This document shows, in pieces, positions 1 through 4,545 of a stretch of 7,287 nucleotides of DNA. This DNA is from Spirochaetaceae bacterium (GTDB taxonomy: Bacteria; Spirochaetota; Spirochaetia; Treponematales; Breznakiellaceae). Location of the stretch: assembly GCA_031258625.1 (NCBI GenBank), contig JAIRMO010000063.1:1-7287 (forward strand). Direction: 5' to 3'. The translations under genes and the position numbers were made by a program. The notes below the pieces were generated by a model that worked only from the letters and a program-made list of their open reading frames with translations, ran no database searches and was not told where the DNA came from. Every line of letters begins with the position of its first letter. Positions within the stretch are counted from its first letter, which is position 1.

Positions 1-135
1 GTTTTATTCATCTTGTTTTATTTTAGTTCCCATTTCTATAATAATTATCGTACTTCAATTAATGCTTAAAGCTGACCGCCTAAAGGCGGTGGTTTTAAAC
101 CTGGCACATGGAAAATAAAAATTTTCAGTGGGCGT
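1..135. other. AT-rich left edge downstream of tsaD
   Basis: This segment lies past the tsaD stop codon and is clearly more AT-rich than the rest of the window. A plus-strand frame is open from the window edge (position 2) to a TAA at 116-118. It would encode about 38 residues with a hydrophobic stretch (FILVPISIIIIVLQLML) and could be the C-terminus of a membrane protein converging on tsaD. It is too short and unrecognised to be called a gene. A weak all-AT hairpin (111-116 with 121-126) lies just beyond the tsaD stop and has no convincing terminator tail. Confidence 0.35.
75..100 (+). repeat. Hairpin with T-run, insertion-element end or terminator
   Basis: A perfect 6-bp stem ACCGCC/GGCGGT (75-80 and 85-90) with loop TAAA is followed by GGTTTTAAA. 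Read on the plus strand it looks like a short rho-independent terminator for a gene entering from the left. Small hairpins of this ACCGCCTAAAGGCGGT type are also common at the ends of IS200/IS605-type elements, which would fit the change in base composition here. No transposase is visible in the window, so the two readings cannot be separated. Confidence 0.45.
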
Positions 136-1152
136 TTACGGATAGGACCGTTTAAAGTCCTTAACCCGGGCGGAAGCGGTAACCCGCAAGGGGGAACGAT
201 CCCCCCGGATAAGGTACTGATACCCCAGGCCGGCGATCATGGCCCCGTTATCCCCGCAGAGTTCCGGGGGGGGGAAAACACACCGGAGGTCCCGCCGCTC
301 CGCCAGCCGGGCCCGGAGGTACGAATTGGCCGCCACCCCCCCGCCGGCTACGACGACCGAAAGTTTGGTGTCCTCCGCGGCCCGGAAAAGGCTTCGGAGG
401 AGGATCTCCACTGCGGTTTTTTGGAAGGAAGCGGCAATATCCTCGGGACCGGTGGTTTTTTTTACCCGGAATTGTTCCAACTGGTTTATCACCGCGGTTT
501 TGAGCCCCGAATAGGACACGTCGTAGGGATGTTCCCCCTTATACAGGTTCGGCATGGGGAAACGGAACGCATCGGGGCTGCCCCGCTGCGCCAGCTTGTC
601 GATGGCGGCCCCGCCGGGATAGCCGAATCCGTAATACTTCGATACCTTGTCGAAGGCCTCCCCCACGGCGTCGTCGATGGTGGCGCCCAGGACGGTGATA
701 TCGTCAAAATTATCCACCCGGCAGATGATGCTATGCCCCCCCGAGACCAGGAGCCCCAAAAAAGGATACCCGGTCCCGGAATCTCCGGTTAATTGGCAGG
801 CGTAGAGGTGGGCCAGCATATGATCCACCGCGATAAAAGGCAAATCCCGGGCCCAGGCAAAGGCCTTGGCAAAACTCAACCCCACGAGGAGGGAACCCAA
901 CAGCCCCGGACGGGCGGTAACCGCCACCCCGTCTATGCCGCCGGGTCCCAGGCCGGCCGTATCCAGGGCTTCCTTGACCACGGCATAGATCCACTCGGTG
1001 TGTTTACGGCTTGCTATTTCGGGGACCACCCCGTCGTAGACAGCGTGAAAGGGTATCTGGGTGGCCACCACGTTGGATAACAGGGTCTTTCCGTCCTGAA
1101 CTACCGCGGCGGCACATTCGTCGCAGGAGGATTCGATGCCCAAAACCTTCAT
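136..1152 (-). CDS. tsaD: tRNA N6-adenosine threonylcarbamoyltransferase TsaD
   Basis: TsaD (older name Gcp/YgjD) transfers the threonylcarbamoyl group from TC-AMP to A37 of ANN-decoding tRNAs, giving t6A. It works in the cytoplasm with TsaB and TsaE, and TsaC/Sua5 supplies the substrate. The 338-aa length is normal and the protein spans the whole family. It opens with the phosphate-binding MKVLGIESSCDE segment, followed by the metal-binding pair H111 and H115 (DHMLAHLYA), LVSGGHS near 135-141, the AVGEAFDKVSK segment near 162-172, AGGGVAANSYLR near 269-280, and CGDNGAMIA near 299-307, whose D301 is the third metal ligand. The ATG overlaps the TGA of the upstream deacetylase gene (ATGA), and no Shine-Dalgarno sequence is visible, so translation is probably coupled. 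No tsaB or tsaE is present here. Identification is very secure. Confidence 0.97.
   Translation of the reverse strand: MKVLGIESSCDECAAAVVQDGKTLLSNVVATQIPFHAVYDGVVPEIASRKHTEWIYAVVKEALDTAGLGPGGIDGVAVTARPGLLGSLLVGLSFAKAFAWARDLPFIAVDHMLAHLYACQLTGDSGTGYPFLGLLVSGGHSIICRVDNFDDITVLGATIDDAVGEAFDKVSKYYGFGYPGGAAIDKLAQRGSPDAFRFPMPNLYKGEHPYDVSYSGLKTAVINQLEQFRVKKTTGPEDIAASFQKTAVEILLRSLFRAAEDTKLSVVVAGGGVAANSYLRARLAERRDLRCVFPPPELCGDNGAMIAGLGYQYLIRGDRSPLRVTASARVKDFKRSYP
1149..1152 (-). promoter_or_regulatory. ATGA stop-start overlap coupling deacetylase and tsaD
   Basis: On the minus strand the TGA stop of the deacetylase gene overlaps the ATG of tsaD in a single ATGA. The 20 bases before this ATG contain no purine-rich ribosome site, so tsaD is probably translated by ribosomes finishing the upstream gene. 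The overlap fixes the tsaD start and shows that the two genes share a transcript. Confidence 0.85.
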
Positions 1153-2381
1153 AACAATAGGTCGAAGTCTTCCATATCCGATATACCCATCATGAACCGG
1201 GATATGGTCGACAGGGAATACCCCTGCTCCACCAGATCAGGATAAAGTTCTTCCAGGGTTTCGGCAAGTTCCGAAGACCAGGTATGCCCAATCATCACCG
1301 CCGATCCCTTTTGGTCCGCCCGTCTGAGTCCGTCCTGGACGTACCGGATCATGGCGGCCTTTTCCTGTATATTATCTAAAAACACATCGCGCTCCCCAAT
1401 CTTTATTCCCATACGCTTCGCAACTGCGGGCGCTGCCGTATCGGCGGTAGTCCGTGAATCCAAAAAATATATCCTATATTCCCGGCATAGGGCAAGTATG
1501 ATCTCCATAATCTCCGGATCCATGGTTATTCTTGACCCCTGGTGGTTGTTCATCCCCGCCACAGGGCCTATTTCCGCTAGATTACGCTCCACAATAGCCC
1601 GGATATCCCCGGCGCTCATCCCCGTATAGACTGCCCCGGGCCCCGGATCCTGCCCCCCCAGGGCCTCCATGGGCTGATGGAGGAACACCTCCTTGCCCGC
1701 GGCCCGGATACGCCGGGCGGCTTCGGCGGAATGGGGCAGCCCCGGCAGGACCGCTATGGTGAGGGGGCCGGGGAAGCGGAGAAAGGGCTCCAGTTCCCGG
1801 AGGTTGTTCCCCGCGTCGTCGATGACAAAAACCAGGGTCTTTGACCGGACCGGCCGCTCCAGCGGGGGCGCCCCGGGAGAAACCGGGACAGTTTCGGGGG
1901 ACGGAGGGGCCGGGGGCCTAACCGGGGGGGCCTGGGGGACGGCCTTCGCCGGAGCCGGCGTGGCGGGAACGGATTCGGGGCGCCGGGGGGAAGGGGCCGC
2001 CGGGGGCGGTTCCGCGGCTTCCACCGGCGGCGGGGACGCCCCGGGGGAAACCGGGGCAGTTTCGGGGGGGGGAGGGACCGGTGGCCTTACCGGGGTTTCC
2101 TCACCCCCGCTTTGAGGCGGCGGGCCGGCGGAGACCAGCTCCGGGACGGCTGCTCCCCGGGGTTTTGCGGAACGAAGGGCAAGGACCACGGCCGAAGTCG
2201 TAATGGTCAGGATAATCAAGGCCACCGTAAGCAAAACCACCCGGAACCGATCCCGGGGGCTGAGGGCCTTACCGGACCGCCGTTTCCGTGGTTGAGCCTT
2301 TCCCTTGGCAGGGGGGGGCGCCCGGTCTTTTGAAGATTTTTTCACCACTTTGAGGATAACCCCTTGGGGGCTGTTGGTCAA
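1149..2381 (-). CDS. Membrane-anchored divergent polysaccharide deacetylase (DUF610/YibQ-like)
   Basis: The protein has three parts: a basic cytoplasmic tail (about 1-45), one transmembrane helix (about 47-69, RVVLLTVALIILTITTSAVVLAL), a roughly 100-residue Pro/Ala/Glu-rich linker (about 77-178), and a C-terminal domain (about 181-400) typical of the divergent polysaccharide deacetylase family. Visible family motifs are VIDDAG (D188/D189), FLHQPMEA (H235), GMNNHQGS (N278-H280), FLDSRTTA (D308) and AVMIGH (H366), the likely metal and catalytic positions. It probably faces the periplasm and may act on cell-wall or surface glycan; the substrate is unknown and activity in this family is poorly defined. 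The TTG at 2381 has no clear ribosome site. The tandem GTG codons at 2348 and 2345, preceded by AAGGGG, are a reasonable alternative and would remove 11-12 residues. It is the first gene of a pair with tsaD. The linker contains an in-frame duplication. Confidence 0.88.
   Translation of the reverse strand: MTNSPQGVILKVVKKSSKDRAPPPAKGKAQPRKRRSGKALSPRDRFRVVLLTVALIILTITTSAVVLALRSAKPRGAAVPELVSAGPPPQSGGEETPVRPPVPPPPETAPVSPGASPPPVEAAEPPPAAPSPRRPESVPATPAPAKAVPQAPPVRPPAPPSPETVPVSPGAPPLERPVRSKTLVFVIDDAGNNLRELEPFLRFPGPLTIAVLPGLPHSAEAARRIRAAGKEVFLHQPMEALGGQDPGPGAVYTGMSAGDIRAIVERNLAEIGPVAGMNNHQGSRITMDPEIMEIILALCREYRIYFLDSRTTADTAAPAVAKRMGIKIGERDVFLDNIQEKAAMIRYVQDGLRRADQKGSAVMIGHTWSSELAETLEELYPDLVEQGYSLSTISRFMMGISDMEDFDLLL
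1869..1927. repeat. 59-bp direct repeat in the proline-rich linker, copy 1
   Basis: This segment matches 2037-2095 at 52 of 59 positions by eye, offset by 168 bp, an exact multiple of three. It encodes the PPSPETVPVSPGAP part of the linker, while the other copy encodes PPPPETAPVSPGAS. The linker has therefore grown by in-frame duplication, and its length may vary between strains. Confidence 0.85.
2037..2095. repeat. 59-bp direct repeat in the proline-rich linker, copy 2
   Basis: Partner of the copy at 1869-1927, in the same frame of the deacetylase gene. The seven visible differences are mostly G/A changes. The duplicated unit encodes a PETxPVSPGAxP motif in the extended linker between the membrane anchor and the enzyme domain. 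Confidence 0.85.
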
Positions 2382-2483
2382 CTAAAAAACACCGGACAGG
2401 CGCATAGAATCGGCCGCCGCCTGGTTTACCGTTGTCATTGCGGGGAAAAAGGCGCCCCGGGGGAACGCGCAAGGGATTGAAGT

Positions 2484-2512
2484 GGAATACGTTTTGACAG
2501 GTTCCCTGTCAA
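2484..2512 (-). promoter_or_regulatory. Candidate sigma-70 promoter for deacetylase-tsaD
   Basis: On the minus strand the other arm of the palindrome gives a perfect TTGACA (2512-2507), then 17 bp, then TATTCC (2489-2484), a 3/6 -10 box. It lies about 100 bp upstream of the deacetylase start and points the right way. The weak -10 makes it less convincing than the opposing site. A lone TATAAT is also present on this strand at 2523-2518 but has no -35 partner. Confidence 0.4.
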
Positions 2513-2520
2513 AACGTATT
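2486..2520. repeat. Perfect 16-bp-arm palindrome with 3-nt centre
   Basis: The arms are AATACGTTTTGACAGG (2486-2501) and its exact reverse complement CCTGTCAAAACGTATT (2505-2520), separated by TTC. Neither strand has a T-tract after it, so it is not a standard terminator. Each arm contains a perfect TTGACA, so the palindrome overlaps promoter -35 elements on both strands and could be an operator or an RNA hairpin in a leader. Confidence 0.9.
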
Positions 2521-2522
2521 AT
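2494..2522 (+). promoter_or_regulatory. Candidate sigma-70 promoter, plus strand
   Basis: TTGACA (2494-2499) and TATTAT (2517-2522) are separated by exactly 17 bp: a 6/6 and a 5/6 match to the consensus. It points away from the deacetylase gene, toward the 3' end of the sigma gene. No plus-strand coding sequence follows before 4099, so it would make a small RNA or an antisense transcript, or it may be fortuitous. Confidence 0.5.
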
Positions 2523-2620
2523 AACGGAAAGCCCGGTTTCCGGTGCTTGCGCCGGAAATGCGCCCAAAAAAAGAGGAGGCACATTCCTATACGTTTGTCC
2601 GGTAAAAAACACGACAAAAC

Positions 2621-2646
2621 CCGGGTAAAAATTTGCTTTTACCCGG
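2621..2646 (-). terminator. Probable rho-independent terminator after the sigma gene
   Basis: A perfect 10-bp stem (CCGGGTAAAA with TTTTACCCGG, 2621-2630 and 2637-2646) encloses a 6-nt loop. On the minus strand it is followed by GTTTTGTCGTGTTTTTT, a broken T-rich tail. It lies about 57 bp past the sigma gene's stop codon. The upper stem is AT-rich, so efficiency may be moderate. Confidence 0.6.
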
Positions 2647-2668
2647 ACCGCCCCTGTTTTTCTTAAAC

Positions 2669-2686
2669 GGGGGGTTACTTCCCCCC
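2669..2686. repeat. G6/C6 hairpin just past the sigma gene stop
   Basis: GGGGGG (2669-2674) pairs with CCCCCC (2681-2686) across TTACTT, 17 bp beyond the sigma gene's stop codon. No T-run follows directly on the minus strand, so it is more likely an RNA 3'-end stabiliser or pause site that works with the hairpin at 2621-2646. Confidence 0.55.
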
Positions 2687-2702
2687 ATCCAATGAGAAAA
2701 AC

Positions 2703-3557
2703 CTATATGGCCTCGTCGTAGAGGGCATCCCATAAAGCCCGGCCGTCCCGGCGGATCTTGTTCAGAGCCCTTATTTCTATTTGGCGCACCGTTTCCGGGG
2801 AAAGCCCCATCTTGACGCCTATTTTTTTTAAGGTGTACTGTTCGCCCCCGTCAAGCTGATACCGGTAGGTGAGGATCCGCCGTTCCCGTTCCTTGAGACG
2901 GGACAGAAAACGCAGGGTGTCATCCCGGGAGGACTTTTTCAACATCGCCCGCTCGGGGCTATAGGTATAATCCTCGTGGAGGTCCACCACCGCGGCGGAA
3001 TCGTCATTCCCCGATTCCATTTCCAGGGATACCATGCCATTGGTCATGTAGAGGATGTATTCCACATCCTCAAGGGGAATCCCAATTTCCTCGGCTATCT
3101 CATCGGTATTAGGCTGGCGCATCAAGACCTGGCTCAGGCTATGATAGGCCCGCTGGATCTTCCGCAGGAGTTCCTCTTTACGATGGGGCAGGCGGATCGT
3201 CCGGCGTTTGTTCGCCAGGAACCGGCTTATGGATTGCCGGATCCACCAACTGGCATAGGTTGAAAACCGTACGTTTTTGAGGTAATCGTATTTTTCCGCG
3301 GCATGCATAAGGCCGATGTTGCCTTCCTGGATAATATCCATAAAGGACACGTCAGAGGTCATATAAAAACGGGCTATCTTTACCACCAGCCGTAAATTAG
3401 CTTCGATTAATTTACGCCGGGCATCGGGATCGCCGGTTTGGATTCTTTTGGATAATTCTAATTCCTCTTCAAAAGTGAGCAACGGGATACCCTTGATCTG
3501 ACTAAAATAAGCCTGTAAGATATCATCGTTATGCAACGCTTCTTGTCTTTTGCTCAA
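2703..3557 (-). CDS. RNA polymerase sigma factor, sigma-70 family group 2 (RpoS/RpoD-like)
   Basis: An alternative sigma factor that directs core RNA polymerase to -35/-10 promoters. It lacks region 1.1 and is short (284 aa) compared with housekeeping RpoD. Region 1.2 lies at about 10-42; region 2 at about 48-122 contains ANLRLVVKIARFY, the core-binding DIIQEGNIGLMHAAEKYDY, and the -10 recognition helix RFSTYASWWIRQSISRFL. Q108 is kept where RpoD has its -10-reading glutamine, and S111 replaces the usual threonine. Region 3 is at about 125-200. Region 4.2 (about 242-270, TLKKIGVKMGLSPETVRQIE) is the -35 helix-turn-helix. The TTG start is supported by AGGAGG 6 nt upstream. A sigma-54-type promoter directly upstream implies RpoN control. 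It could be called RpoS by analogy with Borrelia, but sequence alone does not prove orthology, so no symbol is given. Confidence 0.94.
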   Translation of the reverse strand: MSKRQEALHNDDILQAYFSQIKGIPLLTFEEELELSKRIQTGDPDARRKLIEANLRLVVKIARFYMTSDVSFMDIIQEGNIGLMHAAEKYDYLKNVRFSTYASWWIRQSISRFLANKRRTIRLPHRKEELLRKIQRAYHSLSQVLMRQPNTDEIAEEIGIPLEDVEYILYMTNGMVSLEMESGNDDSAAVVDLHEDYTYSPERAMLKKSSRDDTLRFLSRLKERERRILTYRYQLDGGEQYTLKKIGVKMGLSPETVRQIEIRALNKIRRDGRALWDALYDEAI

Positions 3558-3563
3558 TTTTGC

Positions 3564-3569
3564 CCTCCT
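3564..3569 (-). promoter_or_regulatory. Ribosome binding site fixing a TTG start
   Basis: A perfect AGGAGG on the minus strand with a 6-nt spacer (GCAAAA) before TTG at 3557. It is the best ribosome site in the window and selects the rare TTG codon as the start of the sigma gene. The next in-frame candidate, a TTG within the EALHND stretch, has no such site. Confidence 0.9.
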
Positions 3570-3590
3570 TTTTCAAACTATTAGTAATTA

Positions 3591-3606
3591 AGCAGGAACC
3601 GTGCCA
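3591..3606 (-). promoter_or_regulatory. Sigma-54 (RpoN) -24/-12 promoter of the sigma-factor gene
   Basis: On the minus strand the sequence is TGGCACGGTTCCTGCT. The RpoN consensus is TGGCACG-N4-TTGCW; here the -24 half matches 7/7 and the -12 half 4/5 (CTGCT). The invariant GG and GC are exactly 10 bp apart. Transcription would begin near 3580, leaving a leader of roughly 23 nt that just holds the Shine-Dalgarno sequence and TTG start. Position, orientation and spacing therefore agree. RpoN promoters need an upstream-bound activator; its site would be expected in the AT-rich stretch about 3630-3760, but no operator was recognised there. Confidence 0.78.
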
Positions 3607-3820
3607 AAATCATGAATAATCCATCGTTTTTTTTAATTCCTTTTGTTGTAAAGAATTACGATGTTGAGAAATGACGGGTTTTTCGGGGAAGTCCGATTTT
3701 TGTATGATTTTCTATACGTCATTATAAATTTAATATATGAAAAATATACTATGGGAGGGGGGGGGCTGACCCCATAGGCGTTTACTCAGGGAACAAGGGA
3801 ACCCCCACTGGGGGCGGGTT

Positions 3821-3869
3821 TTGCATAAATATACGTTTGGGGTCTGACCCTTTACGTATATTTATGCAA
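3821..3869. repeat. Inner inverted repeat, 16-bp arms around GGGGTCTGACCC
   Basis: TTGCATAAATATACGT (3821-3836) and its exact reverse complement (3854-3869) flank a 17-nt centre containing GGGGTCTGACCC, itself able to pair as GGGT/ACCC. The same core appears at 4011-4023 and, slightly altered, at 3762-3773. The AT-rich arms and G/C-rich core resemble a REP or BIME-like unit. Confidence 0.9.
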
Positions 3870-3926
3870 GGAGTGCGGGGCGGACCCGCTATGCGTATAC
3901 GTTGCGGAAAAAGTCCGCCGGTTACC

Positions 3927-3969
3927 CTGATTTTCACGGATTAAAGAGGCTAAAATCAGCGTTAATCCG
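3927..3969. repeat. Interleaved inverted repeats (A-B-A'-B')
   Basis: CTGATTTT (3927-3934) pairs with AAAATCAG (3952-3959), and CGGATTAA (3937-3944) pairs with TTAATCCG (3962-3969). The two 8-bp helices cross rather than nest, the topology of a pseudoknot. CGGATTAA/TTAATCCG-type units are a widespread class of dispersed intergenic repeats, so the crossing may only reflect two repeat units side by side. Confidence 0.75.
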
Positions 3970-4098
3970 CGGATAAATTCCTCCAGTCTTGCGTTTAAGT
4001 AAACGCCTATGGGGTCTGACCCCAAGAGGGGTATACCGGCGGAGAGAGGGGGCCAAATTAATATAGTAAATCGTGACCGATAAGGTTATAGTATATAC

Positions 4099-4542
4099 AT
4101 GGAATTGGGGATTACGGTGCGGGAGTGGGGTAAAGACGTTTTTTATTTTGTCCGGTGGTCGCCGCTGACCTTGGCCGATCGGTGGACGATTAACGCCAAG
4201 GTTCCCGCGGTGGGGGGGATCTATGAAATCTATTGGAAGGATGATCATAACCACCTACGGATGCTCATGGTGGGTAATACCCATTACGGGGGATTACGAT
4301 CCGAGCTCCGGCGCTTGACGGACCCGGAGTTGATTCATAATCCCCAGGTGGTACGGATCCTGGAAAACGAGGAGATCTGGTTCCGTTATACCCCCACGGA
4401 TTCCGTAGCCGTCATGGATGACGTGGTTTGGTTTTTCCGAAAAACCTATTTCCCCGAAAACCCCGGGGTCTCCCACTCGGGGCGGTATGAGCGGATATTT
4501 ATGAAGGAATCCGCGCCGGACAATCTGATATGGGTACCGTAA
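4099..4542 (+). CDS. Small protein with degenerate GIY-YIG-like pattern
   Basis: A 147-aa soluble protein with no signal peptide or membrane helix. The order of features resembles a GIY-YIG nuclease domain: GGIYEIYW at 39-46 in place of the first strand, MLMVGNTHYGG at 55-65 where YIG would lie (MVG here), LRSELRRL at 66-73 with an arginine in the first helix, and DDVVWFFRKTYFPENPG at 107-123, like the terminal E...L...P..N motif. The YIG tyrosine is missing and an acidic residue at the usual metal position is uncertain, so catalytic activity is doubtful. ATG is the first start after an in-frame TAA at 4081; the ribosome site is poor, and a GTG at codon 7 preceded by GGGGATTACG is an alternative. 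It is followed after 3 nt by the YrdC-like gene, so the two are almost certainly cotranscribed. The fold assignment is tentative, the gene call firmer. Confidence 0.7.
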   Translation: MELGITVREWGKDVFYFVRWSPLTLADRWTINAKVPAVGGIYEIYWKDDHNHLRMLMVGNTHYGGLRSELRRLTDPELIHNPQVVRILENEEIWFRYTPTDSVAVMDDVVWFFRKTYFPENPGVSHSGRYERIFMKESAPDNLIWVP

Positions 4543-4545
4543 TTT

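Larger units (their letters stand above)
2382..2702. other. Intergenic region between sigma gene and deacetylase gene
   Basis: About 320 bp with no convincing gene. A 76-codon minus-strand frame with a GTG start at 2612 runs through it, but it crosses the terminator-like hairpin and the palindrome and has no family features. Contents in order of minus-strand transcription are: a G6/C6 hairpin (2669-2686), a 10-bp hairpin (2621-2646), a 7-bp hairpin (2537-2543 with 2552-2558), and a 16-bp-arm palindrome with promoter boxes (2486-2520). The promoter of the deacetylase-tsaD pair should lie here. Confidence 0.7.
3768..4016. repeat. Outer inverted repeat pair, 19-bp perfect arms
   Basis: GACCCCATAGGCGTTTACT at 3768-3786 is the exact reverse complement of 3998-4016. 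Beyond each arm the sequence continues as an imperfect match: G7CTGACCCC on the left and GGGGTCTGACCCC on the right. The pair bounds about 210 bp that contain the inner palindromes, so this looks like a short non-autonomous palindromic element or a cluster of dispersed repeats rather than random sequence. Confidence 0.88.
3558..4098. other. Divergent intergenic region: AT-rich promoter half and repeat island
   Basis: These 541 bp separate the sigma gene (minus) from the GIY-YIG-like gene (plus). Bases 3558-3750 are AT-rich with T-runs and carry the sigma gene's leader, ribosome site and -24/-12 promoter. Bases 3757-4025 form a mosaic of inverted repeats. Bases 4030-4098 are AT-rich again and should hold the promoter of the plus-strand genes; TATAGT at 4087-4092 is a possible -10 but has no good -35. 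No convincing coding sequence lies within. A 106-codon minus-strand frame (3934-4254) crosses the repeats and the next gene and is spurious. Confidence 0.75.

Noticed and set aside
421..792. A 123-codon plus-strand frame
   Set aside because: Antisense shadow of tsaD with no supporting signals.
2382..2612. A 76-codon minus-strand frame between sigma and deacetylase genes
   Set aside because: GTG start inside the terminator tail, no ribosome site, and it runs through the 35-bp palindrome and the hairpin at 2537-2558; no family resemblance.
3821..3869. Intrinsic terminator
   Set aside because: The strong hairpin has no T-tract after either end, and no gene ends near it on either strand.
3757..4025. 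CRISPR array
   Set aside because: The repeats are inverted, unequal in length and unevenly spaced; there are no regular direct repeats with spacers and no cas gene.
4064..4092. Standard sigma-70 promoter for the plus-strand operon
   Set aside because: TATAGT at 4087-4092 is a fair -10, but the sequence 17 bp upstream (TAGTAA) does not resemble a -35 box, and the site would sit only a few bases before the ATG.
3934..4254. A 106-codon minus-strand frame across the repeat island
   Set aside because: It spans the inverted repeats and overlaps the GIY-YIG-like gene in antisense, and its C-terminal part is simply translated repeat sequence.
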